Positions 38,330-57,534 of a DNA stretch of 64,000 nt are shown here, one piece after another. The position numbers and the translations under genes are program-made. Location: NCBI RefSeq assembly GCF_014805685.1, contig NC_060900.1, forward strand, positions 8,030,450-8,094,449, written 5' to 3'. This DNA comes from Silurus meridionalis (taxonomy: Eukaryota > Chordata > Actinopteri > Siluriformes > Siluridae). The notes beneath the pieces were generated by a model that was not told the origin of the DNA, made no database searches, and saw only the letters and a list, made by a program, of their open reading frames with translations. Positions within the stretch are counted from its first letter, which is position 1; the number at the start of each line of letters is the position of its first letter.

Positions 38330-40342
38330 ATTTGTATGGAAAACTTTATTTGATAATAAAAATAGCATTCACAGACTTCTTTTTGATAGCTACATATACA
38401 TTGCGATCCATTTGAAGGAGGAAAGAAAAAGCTTTACTGGATAGGTCAACATCTACTTGTACTTAGACTAACGTTATGTATAGCTTCATGAGTCACATAA
38501 AGCTATGGACAATGTAGTATCTATATATGCATAGTGTTTCATAAAAAAGATTGGCCCATATACATGTACTGCTTTCATTTACACAGAAAAAAAGCATTGA
38601 AGTCCAGAGAACATTGCAGAGAGACCACAGACTGTATACAAGTGCTATACAATAAAAAGGCAGGCTATGCATCATGAGAGATAAGTCAGCCCCATCTCAG
38701 TCTCAATTAATGCCTGATCAAACCCAGATCTTTCCCCAACCTTGGAAAGAACAAAAACAGATCGTCGGTCGGTCGGTCGCCTCTGGATTTTTGAAGCATG
38801 CCTGATTTAGAGTATAAATTACACATATTATCTATGACTCACTTCCTCTGCTTAAGGAGTATAAACATACCATATCATGTTCCTCAAGATGGAGGGGTTC
38901 TCATAAATTCTCTTTTGTACAAGAAAAGGCAACTGTCTCATCTTTTCCACAGGTTGCTATAACTTACATACAGTAGTAAGTCTGTACACACGACGGTGGC
39001 TGACAGGTTAGTGGTTCCATACAGTACTATGAAGATGGCAGCGATGCACCTCGCTGTGTTTTCCGTCGTCACGTTTAGAGTCGTCATGTCGGCTTCTCAA
39101 ATCTGAAATGTTATTTACACAGGCACAAAAAAACGCATTCATACAGACACGCATAGCTCGGCGTTAATCATACTCCAGTGCAAAGACATGGAATGGCTCA
39201 GGTGGACAGACTGTACCACATCTGCCCATGTTCAGGACTTTCTCATGGTTTACGTTTGTTATTTCCAGGCTTGCTCTCTGATTTCAAACTGAGAAAGGCA
39301 TCAGCAGACACTAAGATATATTTGCTATGCCTCAAAATCCTATGGATAAATAAAAAAAAAATTATATGCTAAATAACTTTATTGTTGTTTTTTCGGACTG
39401 CATTCAAGGTAGACGTTGGACACGATCTCATGCTTATTGTTCCTTCACTCATTGCTGATGTATGACAGCTAGTTAGAGACTTTTTGAATAACATGATGGA
39501 TTCGAATTTTGGCTTGTTTAGGTCAAAAGGGGAGGAATTATGGGTAGAGCGGCACTCCGGCCCTGTGAGGCAGTCCACAACATTCGAGAGAGAACTTCAG
39601 TCAGATAATCACACACAGTAGATCAAGCAACAGAATTTCACTTGGGGATTAGAAACCATCTTATTCACTTCATTTATGTGCCAATTTATAAAAAAAAATA
39701 ATAAAAAAAATAAATACACTTTAAATATATTACTTCATTAGACAGTAGCATCGTAGTTTGTATATATATATATATTTTTTAAATTTGTCTTCACTTGAGA
39801 TGATCACATAGATTTGTAAACGCATGTATTCGTCCATAAAATGTACAAACACCCTTGTGCTCTGGTCTGCAAAAAATGCAGTTTTGAGGAAATATATAGA
39901 ACACACAGCATTACAAAAATTTAAAATTACTTTGAAAATGAAATGAAAGTTAACAAGGAGTTGGGGGGGAGGGGGGACATGCTCTCGACTGATCTGACAC
40001 CGATTTGCACAACAACTCACTCTCTGAGCAACACTGTTAAGATATAAAAACAAACAAACAAACAAACAAATAAACAAAATGAATAAAGGAGACATTAGAT
40101 TGTTCTGTTGCTGTGTTTGTGGCTGGTCTGCAGAAGTTTCTTGTCCTGGGATAAAATGTGCAGACATAAAATAAGTCGACTGTGCAATCAATCAATTTAA
40201 TTTTACACCAACCAATCGAAGAATCAGTCATTTAGCATTCATTCAAACACTCAATCAGTCACCTTATTAGGTCTTTTGAAACCAGTGCGATACTTTCAGC
40301 TATCCAGCTGGGTGAGTGTTCATGGTTATGGGTTTCCCGTGC
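38330..40342 (-). other. magi1: probable magi1 3' UTR
   Basis: Transposon-poor stretch after the magi1 stop codon. Minus-strand AATAAA signals (plus-strand tttatt) occur at 39378-39383 and 38345-38350. These give candidate 3' UTRs of about 1.0 and 2.0 kb. A (caaa)n run is at 40047-40077. No ORF of interest. Confidence 0.5.
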
Positions 40343-41322
40343 TCAGATACTGAGATCGGCTTGGTTTTCTTTGTAAAGCCGCCTCTTGGACTGGGGAATT
40401 GAAATCGTGCTGTTGGCTTTCATGGCGTTGTAGTAATCCTTCAGCCTGGGAGCGGACGCCTCTTCAAGGTAACTACTATTGCTGCTGCTGTCTGATTCTC
40501 TCCGGTATCGTCTGTGCGGTGTGCCATTGCTCCAAAACCTCTCCTCCCGCTCACAGGAAGGAAGCCCAGTCTTCAGGCCATTATTAGGTCTCTCTGGAGT
40601 GGAGGTGAGGTAGCCCTCTTCTTGGTAGCTCCGGCTGGGTGTCTGAGGTTGCCATTTCTGCTGGGGCTGATAATGCCTTTCTGGAGTTCCAATCTGTTGG
40701 TTAAAAATGTGATTAGAACTGCGAGAGACTTGTTCTGGAGAATAATCGCGTTGTGAGCGTTCTGCCCTTCGGTCCATGGATTTTGCCCTACGCCGGTCCG
40801 GAGAGGAGCCGTTTTTACGTGTTGGGGAGCGATCCAAGGAGCCACGGCGTGTCTTTGTGCCTTTTCTTCGGTCTGGGGAACGATGGCGGCCTCGAGCCTC
40901 CCGGTCTGTGGCCTTCTTCCCAAAGCCACTCTCTTTTCTCAGCGTCTTGAAGAGCTTGGCAATGCCGCTTTCTGACTCAGATTTCTTGACTTTACGGCCA
41001 GAGTTCTTCTTGTCGTTTTCAGGGGAATGTGAAGGGGAATGCACGGGCGAGCGGACACCTCGGGTATGTGCACGATTGTTGCTCCAGGTGTGGTTCTGAG
41101 GGGGTTTGGGGTGATGGCTGTGGTACTCTTCCCTTACCAGATCCTTCTCTCGTTCACGCCCTCTACCTTTGTGCCACTGCTCCTGGGACCAGGGGTTTGT
41201 GTGGTGTTCTGATGTGTAGCTGTTCTCCAATGGGAGGTGAAAGCGGCCATTGGGCAGCAGCGTTTTCACTTCCGGAATATTTTGTGGCCCGGGTGGGGCA
41301 GGGTACCCGTCATTGGGCCCGT
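40343..41322 (-). CDS. magi1: magi1 last exon: basic C-terminal tail
   Basis: 980 nt: two bases finish the codon split with the previous exon, then 325 sense codons and TGA at 40345-40343. The acceptor is ctttttcag before ACGGG. The segment begins DGPNDGYPAPPGPQNIPEV. It then has a charged stretch with KVKKSESES and SGFGKKATD, and RS-like words (HRSPDRRKG, RRGSLDRSP, RRRAKSMDRR) that fit the nuclear-type long isoform. It ends SKRRLYKENQADLSI. The terminal L-S-I is itself a possible class II PDZ ligand. Human MAGI-1 long form ends in a similar YKE...DLSI. Transcribed convergently towards rho. Confidence 0.93.
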
Positions 41323-44545
<3,223 letters not shown>

Positions 44546-44702
44546 TTAAAACAGTATTTTTAAAACCACAAAGTCCATGTAGGTTTTTAGGTGATTTTTT
44601 CGATAAAGTGTGCCATGTTCAAGCAATTAAAAGTTAATGTGATTAATCAGTATTAAGGTACAACTTTATAACTAATACAGTTTAAAGATATGCCAAAAGT
44701 TA

Positions 44703-44900
<198 letters not shown>

Positions 44901-45279
44901 TTACACACATTAAACAGAAATGAAGCTCAAGGCAGCATCTGGGCAGTACGACTGCTGCAAAATGAGATCCTGTAGGTACAGCAGTGTATCCTCCCTATGG
45001 GAAGGGCACTAAATAAATTGTATTGAAATAAATTCCATTTTATATTTTAGCTTATACTGAGTTAGCCAAGTTGAGGTATATGTGATTAAATTACAAAACT
45101 GATGGTCTTGCATGTTTTAGCACAAATCAGAATGTGGATAAATGCCTCAAACCTGGACTACTAAAGAGCCAAACCAGCACTCTCCTGCATTACTTCCCAT
45201 AAGTCCCTTTGCCTGGACTAACTGAGATCATTCCCAACAAATCATAAAATGATTGTGATTCTTTTTCCTACAAGGCCTC

Positions 45280-45475
45280 AGCCTTATTACCAAAATAACA
45301 TCATGCATTTTTGACATGTACATTACAGCACAGTGAAATTCTTTTTTATTTTGGATTATTAGAAAGTTGGGGGCCAGAGCGCTGAGTCAGCCACTATACA
45401 GTATCCCTGGAGCAGAGAGGGCCTAGCATTAACCACCAGCCTTTTGATTAGTAACCCAGGGAGTGAGAGAGAGAA
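45280..45475 (+). repeat. SINE-like repeat in a magi1 intron
   Basis: Contains 'cagcacagtgaaattctttt', 'ggccagagcgctgagtcagcc' and 'ccctggagcagagagggcct', blocks of a repeat common in ostariophysan fishes (recalled). It ends just 17 bp before the donor side of the 55-nt exon. Confidence 0.5.
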
Positions 45476-45491
45476 GAAATGTATCACTTAC

Positions 45492-45546
45492 TTGATGTGA
45501 CACTTGCGTTCCAGTTTGGGGCGGAGCCTGTTTCACTTTATTGTTT
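45492..45546 (-). CDS. magi1: magi1 55-nt micro-exon
   Basis: Encodes (R)NNKVKQAPPQTGTQVSHQ, the linker between PDZ4 and PDZ5. It is comparable to the human RNTTKPKQ... linker but shorter. Acceptor ttccctacag/AAAC; donor CAA/gtaagt. One base completes the preceding split codon and the exon ends in phase 0, so the frame holds. Confidence 0.8.
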
Positions 45547-45768
45547 CTGTAGGGAAATAAAGATGGAAGACTATAAAAACAACCTTTAAGCAGCAAATGA
45601 GTCAGCTTGTCAAAATATAACAAAAGTACTTCCTCAGTACATCAGAGAAGACTGCGTGTGTGTGTGTGTGCGTTTGTGATTTGATTAAATAAATAAATAA
45701 ATAAATAAATGAATACATTTTTTTTTTTATGTGACTCTGTGTAAGTGTACGCAGAGATTTTCACTCAC

Positions 45769-45856
45769 CTGGACTCACTGTTGCTTTGAGGTGTGTGTGT
45801 GGTGGTGATGGTGGCAATCTTCTCAGCATTGGTCAGCAGGGCGGCATTTGAAGATT
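45769..45856 (-). CDS. magi1: magi1 exon: linker after PDZ4
   Basis: 88 nt encoding (E)[20 protein letters not shown] then TPQSNSES. This matches the human [23 protein letters not shown] block. The donor CCAG/gtgagt is strong. The acceptor is odd: 14 adenines run straight into the AG, and the pyrimidine stretch lies further upstream (ttttgtctctt). The phase (2 bases in, 2 out) agrees with its neighbours. Confidence 0.88.
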
Positions 45857-46075
45857 CTTTTTTTTTTTTTTAAGAGACAAAATCATGTCACCAGGGAAAA
45901 TATTTGAAACAGATGATCAAACAGACTACAAGCTTAATATCTTAATATTTCCCAATGCTCTGGTACCCTGCAATAAGTTCTTTCTTGCGGTCCCTTCCCT
46001 CTCTATTTCCCCTGTGTTGACAGGGATAAAAATAGCTGCTCCTGTCAGAGTCTTTAACACAAACTGCCATCCTCC

Positions 46076-46130
<55 letters not shown>

Positions 46131-46136
46131 TGTTTG
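46076..46136. repeat. (TG)n in a magi1 intron
   Basis: About 28 TG units. Confidence 0.95.
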
Positions 46137-47185
46137 CAGTCAACAATCCTACAGTTAAATTTGTTCTCGAGGTGCAGCGTGCCCTTTTCTCTCGTTCTCA
46201 CAGAGATATTTATGAGCTACACGGTTAAACGGCAGTGAGCACACACTTACTGTTCTACAGATGTTTGCACTCACTCATCAGCAGACCCCAAGTGCTGCAC
46301 TGTTGTGCTATTTGATCATGTACGTCTATATTTCTTTATTTCTTTGTCTACAAATACAAATGCACACGTTTTACATTATTTCATATTGTTAATTACGTGG
46401 GACTTAACTGGTTGGAGAGTAAGAACTGGATTGAGAATGAAACTAAAGCAGACTTGGGAAGGTTCTTAAATAGTTACATTGTTCTAACATGTTCCAAAGA
46501 CGTCTATTGGTTTCTTGACAGGAAAAACAGGATCAGGTATAATAATTAAAGGCTTCAGGGACCCCAGGGCCTTACAGAGGGCATTAATACGTCACTATTT
46601 ATTTTATTGGTAAAAATAATAAACTAAAGCAAACAGTCCCAATCAATAATTTCTTTGGGCGGTTCTACGTGCTGATCTAAAAGCGATGAAATATGTAACT
46701 GTAATCACGACGTTGTCTTTGTCTATGACGATGTCTTTGTGCTGTGAACAGACACTGTGGGATATAGCTATCAATTCTACAGTTATTAAGTTCCTGCCAA
46801 GCAAATAAGTAGTAAATGAGTACATTTATACCAAAAGAAAGGTTGGTTTTATCATTTGCAGCAGCACCTTGTCACTTGACCTCTATTATACTGCTACTTG
46901 AATACTGAAAATTAGCTGTCTTGAGATGAGTTTGCTGATAAGCTTCTGTTTTTTTTTATCTGATTATCAGTGAGTGCAAATGTAAGAGGACAATTAAAGG
47001 CTGTCTGTACATTTTTTTGTAGAAGGTTACAGACGACATTAAAAAGTGATTTTGGAAAAAGGTAATGTGCGATTGCAGGTTGTCTAAGCAAATCCATATC
47101 TTTTTTAAATCAGTTTAAGTGGAACAAATATGAAATTCAGTTTGGATGGGTGCTTTTTTTTTTTTTTTTACAATCTGATGATTTA

Positions 47186-47632
<447 letters not shown>

Positions 47633-47999
47633 TCAAGCCAAGCCAGCTCCTCTAATATCACTTATCATCCAAATCAAATAATCTAGTCAAATCAGGCTCC
47701 AGTTAATTGGACATGTAATTAAGCTGATAGCAAGAGGCAAATCACTGCAAGTCATTATTCAGGTGGAACAAAGCTCTCATCCACCAACACTGTAGATAGG
47801 TGTGTGTTTTAATTTAATGCCCTGTGCATGCATACCTTTAAATCAAACAGCTGACTGATGTAAAAGAGAGGGCGAGGAGGTACAGAGGTGTAAATCAAGG
47901 CAAATGCATGTTTGTGGTTATAAATAACTGTCATGTAAAACAACTCTAATCAGAGTATCACCTTTGTCAGCAGTGCTTCTTGGAATTTGTAAACACATA

Positions 48000-48237
48000 C
48001 GTGCGCGCACGCACACACGCACACGCACACACACACACACACACACACAAAGTCTCTGCACTTTAATAGATGGTTATAAAAACATGACCATGAATTCTTT
48101 ATTTTTATTCTGTCATGTATCCTTACTTATACCACTATATAAGTATAAATCAAGTGCACCATGCAGCAATTTTCAGTGTGGCTTAAATGATTACTTACAC
48201 ACATACACTCCTCACACACACACACACACACACACAG
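48000..48237. repeat. two (CA)n tracts in a magi1 intron
   Basis: (CA)n at 48005-48049 and 48213-48236. Confidence 0.9.
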
Positions 48238-48481
48238 CCAGTCCCAAAGCACAGACCCAGCAGAAATACAGCATCTGTTGCGGTCTATTCGGACACCCAT
48301 CAATTAACTTTGATTTAGCCTATGCTAATGAGATCATTATCATTCTCCACAGAATTGTGAAGCTTTCTGAATTCTCGGCGAGACCTTGTGTTGACACTGC
48401 GTCAGCAGATCACGTACGTGCAACCCCCCATCCAAAATTCATCTCTGTTTAATTGACCTTGTTTTATTAGCCATCGATTTA

Positions 48482-48928
<447 letters not shown>

Positions 48929-49029
48929 TTACATCCTATACCTTTCTTTCCCAAACTGCTTCCACAATGTTGGAGGCGCACGATTGTTCACGATGTCTAT
49001 AGAAGTGGTAGCATGTAGCAGATGTTCCC

Positions 49030-49425
49030 TTCACTTAGACTAATAGACGCACACCTATTCTAGCCTGACAATGCCCCTGTGCACAAAGCCAGCTCCATGA
49101 ATATATGGTTTACACGCAAGATGGTTGGAGTGAAAGATCTCCTGTTACAGAGCTCTGACCTTAACCCTATTCAACACCTTTAAGATGATTTTGGATCACT
49201 GACTGCACCCCAGACCTCCACACACTTTACTAACCACTATGTGACTGAATGAACACAAAATCTCCAGAACCACACTCCAAAATCTAGTGGAACATCTTCC
49301 CAGAAGAATGGTGATTATTATAACAGCAAATAGGGACTAAACGTGGACTGGGATTTTAAAAAAGCACTTATGAATGTTATGGTTAGGTGTCGACAAACTT
49401 TTTCACATAAAGTGTAAGTGCCATA
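49030..49425 (+). mobile_element. Tc1/mariner-like relic (family B) in a magi1 intron
   Basis: Shares blocks with 24470-24941: 'cctgacaatgcccctgtgcacaaagc', 'gttggagtgaaagatctcctg', 'aatctagtggaacatcttcccagaag' and 'agcaaatagggactaaa'. The right end resembles a decayed 'catatagtg' terminus. It keeps more of the middle than the 24.5-kb copy but no open frame. Confidence 0.65.
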
Positions 49426-49618
49426 TTATAAACTCAATCTCAACCACAGACTTATTTAAAAAAACAAAAAAACCAAGTGTATGAATAAAAAAGCTTGGTG
49501 TATCTACTGAACTGGCAATTGCACACATCTACCTTTCATAAGTATGAATACTTCATAGTAATGAGTGTGTGCATCAACTTATAAACTTGTTAAACTGAGA
49601 ACACTTCCAATTTACTTA

Positions 49619-49864
<246 letters not shown>

Positions 49865-50118
49865 CTACAACACACAAATGCACACAGACATAGTATTAGC
49901 TTCTCTCTCTCTCTCTCTCTCTCTCTGCAGTTATTAACATACTCTTTCTCACAATCAAATAAAAAAGCTTTAGCTATTGCTGTAAACACATTGTGATACT
50001 TTTAGCATGTCTGGATAAGAAAAGTCAGACTATTGATCTCTGTGTGAATAAGGCTGTTTAAAGCTATTGGAAAAGCACGTATTTGTGTTGAATTCCAATT
50101 AGTTTCTAAGAGAATTTA

Positions 50119-50271
<153 letters not shown>

Positions 50272-50720
50272 TCAGCGATAAATGAATGAATGAATGAATA
50301 AGAAATCTAGAATTAACAAAACAATATACAACATAATAATAAAACTATGAATTTATTTCAAAAGAGAAGACAAAACAAAAAAAAAGACAACAATCAATAT
50401 ATAACAATGTACCTGCATACCGGACACTTGCATAAAAAAAAAGCTGTAAGGTTTTATTTAGCAACACATACTGATGTGTAATAATATCACAATAAAGCCT
50501 TTCCAGTCTTGCAGACACGCATACACACTCATTATTTAAATAGCTATTTTTTGCTCTCACTCTCAAACACATATTCTAATGCATATGTACCCTGTCTCTC
50601 TCTAGAGATCGGAAAATGGGGTCAGAGAGAAAGACATGGAGAAGGAGAACACAAAAACAAAGCTAAAAAAAGCTGAAAGCTGGTCTTTCTGCTATTATAT
50701 CTAACCAAGCACACTATACA

Positions 50721-50722
<2 letters not shown>

Positions 50723-50797
<75 letters not shown>
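50723..50797. repeat. (TA)n in a magi1 intron
   Basis: About 37 TA units, followed by a short acgcgtgcggcgtg stretch. Confidence 0.95.
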
Positions 50798-53309
<2,512 letters not shown>

Positions 53310-53954
53310 TCAGCTCCTGTCTACATTTCACTGATGCAACTCCATGTAAATCATCAAGTGACCCTGGTAGAGGGTGTGGTGGGGGGGGCGGGGGTTCGTG
53401 TGGATGAGAGAGAAACAGAGTTGCTTTGCCAGCACTCATCACTGGACTCTCTTCAGACTTCTTCAGTGTTCGGAAGTGACCCGTAACACGAGACAACGTC
53501 AGAGGACCAGCCTCTGACTTGAACGCGACACGAGCAAAAGCCATAACGGAGAGTTGCAGGGGCTTACTGAGATGGAGAGAGAGAGAGATCAGGGGATGTT
53601 GGGGTTGAGTATGAAAACAGATAAAGCTAGGAATCAAATGAAAGGGAAGAAAAGAAGGAGAAGGAGGAAGCGCTGCAAGGTCGTCCTTTTGTGCATCTGG
53701 ATATATGTGTGTGTGTGAAAATGTGTGTATTCTTGTTGCTTTGAAACCCACACAGGTCTTTCAGTTCTTTACAGGAATATTCACCTGACTCTCCCTCCCT
53801 CGTTCCTTCTCTCCCTCCCTCTCTCCTGACCTCCATCTAGTTGCATAAATATTACCAAAGCAACAGATGACAGCTTAGACTCTACAGTCCTGACCAAAGT
53901 ACAATACCATCCTTAGATTTTAAATGCTCCATTTATGGCCGTTCTTATGGGGCT

Positions 53955-53956
<2 letters not shown>

Positions 53957-54026
<70 letters not shown>
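53957..54026. repeat. (CA)n in a magi1 intron
   Basis: About 35 CA units. Confidence 0.97.
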
Positions 54027-54027
<1 letters not shown>

Positions 54028-54885
54028 CTGAGGCTCTAAAGTCAGATCCTAAAGCACAAATAATCGACCTTCACAATCTCTCTGCTCAGAAGCTGAAAGC
54101 ACTTCAGTGCCTACACACCCACTTGTCTCTCTTGCTCATCATGTCTCCTTGTCTTTCACTCTTTCTCTCAGCTTCTCAGGTTAAACCATGACTCATGTAG
54201 TTATTTGGAATAGCAATAATTCCAAAGACAAACCTCATTCATTCATAAAATTACAACTTTATTACACTGTATAGATATTCAGATGTAATTCTGGATCTCC
54301 TGCATTCTAATGGTGTTTCATTTTAATGAGCTTTATACCATCTAAAGATCTAAGCTCTTTCAAACTACTACTGATGATCATGAATGATCTAATTTAACAA
54401 ATGACACAAAAAACAACCCTGAACCCCTGTGTTCTATCATCTTGGATTTTCTGAATCTGTCATTTATTAATAAATAATAAAGTTAATGAAGGTGACATGC
54501 CTACGGAGCATATCATGTGACTTCACTTGCAAACAGAAACATGATTCAGCACATATGCTTTTGGTTGGTTGTGGGAGTGAAACAAGCAAACAAACACAAA
54601 CAAAATACAGAACAATCACTAAAACTTTATCTACCCTATCTTAATTTCCTGAGTTGAGGTTTCTTTAAATGATTATTAAACTGTCTCTTTTCCCCTCTAC
54701 CTCTGTCTACTCACAAACACACTTTTACACTGCACTACACTTTTTGCTCGTATTCTAAATAAGAGAAGGGAGGGGAGGAAAGATGTCAAGTGGGAAATTG
54801 GCACACATGAATCTCCTTGTGACACTTGTGATTCAAAAAGCAACAGCAACTCTGAAAATATGACCGGAGGAAAAGAAACCATGAT

Positions 54886-55618
54886 AGAGAAAAGAGAAGA
54901 GAAGAGAAGAGAAGAGAAGAGAAGAGAAGAGAAGAGAAGAGAGGGGGGAAAAAACAAAGTAAAAGGGAAGAGAAGGAATTAAAAGAAAAATAAGAGAAGA
55001 GGAGAGAAGAGAAGGAGAAAAGAAAGGAGAAGGAAGGAAAAGAAAGGAAAAGAGAAGGAAGGAGAGGAGACAAGAATAGAAGAGACGAAAATAAAAGAGA
55101 ACAAAAGGGAAGAAAAGAAATAAGAAAAGAAAAGAAGAGAAGAGAAGAGAAAAGAGGAGAAGATATGAAAAGGAAGGAGAAGAGAGGAAAAGAAATGAGA
55201 AGAAAAGAGAGGATATCAAAGGAGAAGAAATGAGAAGAGAAAAGAGGAAAAGAAAGAAGGAGAGAAGGAAGGAAAAGAAAGGAGAAGAGAAGAGAGGAGA
55301 AGAGAGGAAAAGAAATGAGAAAAGTAGAGAGAAGAAGAGAAGAGAGGAAAAGAAAGGAGAAGAGAAGAGAAAAGAAGAAAAGAGAGGAAAATAAATGAGA
55401 AGAGAAGAGAAAAGAAGAGAAGAAAGGAAAATAAATGAGAATAGAACAAAAAAAGGAGAAGAGAAGGAAGGAAAAGAGAAGACAAGAGAGGAAAAGAAAG
55501 GAGAAAAGAGGAAAAGAAGAGAGGAAAAGAGAGGAGAAGAGAAGGGAGGGAAAGAGAGGAGAAGAGAAGGGAGGAAAAGAGAGAAGAGAAGGGAGGAAAA
55601 GAGAGGAGAAGAGAAGGC
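54886..55618. repeat. ~730-bp polypurine (GA-rich) tract
   Basis: The plus strand is almost only A and G, built from agaga, gaaga, aggaa and aaaga words, with a regular (gagaa)n core at 54890-54940. On the magi1 coding strand it is polypyrimidine. Long frames through it (Phe/Ser/Leu repeats) are artefacts. Confidence 0.95.
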
Positions 55619-55839
55619 AAACACACCAATGACCTTAAACCAATTTTTTTTTTACTAGAGAACTTAAATGTTACATGTCTTCTATATAAAACACATTATT
55701 TCTATCTGAAGAATTGGATTATTTTTAGATTTCTGTATCACCTTGTAAACAGTTTTCAAACAGTAAAGTCTTTCTAATCAGACTCATTGAAGTGAACAAT
55801 AAAGACAGGTGTGATAAAACATTAAGGGTTGTTACTCAC

Positions 55840-55874
55840 CACCACTTTGGGACTCCTCTTGGCCTGGACCACCC
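55840..55874 (-). CDS. magi1: magi1 35-nt micro-exon
   Basis: Encodes (G)VVQAKRSPKVV, corresponding to the human GLPVPKKSPKS block just after PDZ2. Acceptor tttcacag/GGGTG; donor GTG/gtgagt. It enters with two bases of a split Gly codon and leaves in phase 0, as needed for the next exon. It is short, so I call it with less certainty than the others. It is the most 5' exon I can see. Confidence 0.65.
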
Positions 55875-57100
55875 CTGTGAAACAGCGGCACAGAGAAAGA
55901 GAAAGCATTAATACCTCTCTTCTCAGTCCTGCCCTCCACACAAAAAAAATAATAATAAAGACAAATAATGACAAACAAGTGTGAAGCCTCAGAAACCCAG
56001 GGAGCCTGGTGCGTGCATGCATTCCCTGCCTCTTTCTCTCTCTCTGGCACACGCTCTCTCGTTGTGCTTTGGGAGCATGTATGAAGAGGAGGCACGTTTG
56101 TGACGCTGGTACACCTCTCCGCCAATCTCTGATTCTCAGTGAGGGAGCAAAAGAAAAAGGGAGGGGAAGAGAGAGAGGGAGAGGAGAGAAGAACGAGCAA
56201 AGGAATGTGGATATCTGTGGTTGCTGCTACATCCTGGAGAACGCTGACTTTTTTTTGCACACACTATCATGTCTGTGTGTGTGGGTGTGTATGTGTGTGT
56301 GTGTATGACCTATAAACATCCTATATGGCTTTGAGAGCAAAACACTTTCATTCCATCTCCTCCTCTCTTCTCTGCCCTCTGTCTCTCATGGTAATACCCA
56401 CCCAGCCCCTTGTCTCTTTATTTGCTTCTTCCAATAAGACACAGACACCACACCCACCCACACACACTTTTTAATATCGCACTTCCCGTTCCAATCAACA
56501 TATACATGTACACACTTGTATCTCATCACTCTGAGACGGCTCTCTAAAACAAATCAAATAAAAGTCACACAGGTTATTCGCAATTGTTTCTTCTCTCCGT
56601 CCGAGCCCTTGTACGGACTCCTGGATTCCAAAACATTTGAATTAGCATATAAGCGCACGTATGCGTGATGCCACTTTCTTGTTGCTTACATAATATAAAC
56701 CACAGCTTGCGTCTTCATGAATATTCGGTTTCATATTCACAGCGAGAGGCGCATTCATTCTTTATGCATTTCTTACTCACGGGGGACTTCAGAGGTTTCC
56801 GAGGGAGGAAAAAGAAGCCCTGCGCTGAAACCATTCAAAACTTCAGAGTCGTATTTCTGCCTAAAGTACGTGCCTGTGAATCGCTCTTTGCCTGAGTCAT
56901 TAAATGTTAAAAGTGCTCTCTCGTTCGCTTCCGCTCCTTTTCTCTGGCTCGCTTCCCATTTTAGAACTCTTGCAGACTTTCGGGCTGCATTGACATTACA
57001 CTGAGCACTGAGTCGTATGAGCACCAAATAAAATCAATTGCTTTCCAATTCCAAAAAAATATAGATCGAATATATTCTTTTTTTTTACTGTTCATAATAT
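55875..57100 (-). other. magi1: probable magi1 intron, no further exon seen
   Basis: No PDZ2-like frame was found. The sequence is CT/GT-rich near 56030-56400. 56660-57020 is not repetitive, but its frames have no domain likeness. Confidence 0.5.
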
Positions 57101-57534
57101 TTACTGATCAGGCATTACATTATGACCACCTGCATAATATCATTTTGATCCTCCTTTTTTGCTGCCAAAAGCAATTTGTGCTACAGGAGCTCGTCTGTCG
57201 GATCGGACAACGAGGACCAGCCTTCGCTCCGCACGTGCATCAACGAGCCTTGGTTCACCACTGTTCCTTCCTTGGAGCACTTTTGGTAGGAACATCCCAC
57301 AAGAGCTGCAGTTTTGGAGACGCTCTGACCCAGTCGTCTAGACATCACAATTTGACCCTTGTCAAACTCAATCAAATCCTTACGCTTGCCCATTTTTCCT
57401 GCTTCTAACACATCAAATTTGAGGACACAATGTTCACTTGCTGCCTAATGATATCCCACACACTAACAGGTGCCATAATGAAGAGATAATCAGTGTTATT
57501 CATTTCACTTGCACAATGTTATGACTGATCAGTG
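57101..57534 (-). mobile_element. internally deleted Tc1-like element (family A)
   Basis: The termini 'ttactgatcaggcattacattatgaccacc' and its inverse 'cactgatcagtcataacattg' are followed by TA (57535-57536). The minus-strand frame at 57411-57181 reads [20 protein letters not shown] then [15 protein letters not shown] and SYQKCSKEG (HTH domain). Its deletion junction ('tgctgccaaaa' to 'gcaatttgtgctac') differs from the copies at 32147 and 63772. Confidence 0.8.

Noticed and set aside
54833..55629. 263- and 137-codon antisense frames rich in Phe, Ser and Leu
   Set aside because: They come from the polypurine tract: TTC/TCT/CTT codons cannot give a stop there. Composition explains the length.
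56665..57027. Possible upstream magi1 exon or first exon
   Set aside because: The frames have no PDZ or WW likeness and there is no phase-matching splice pair.
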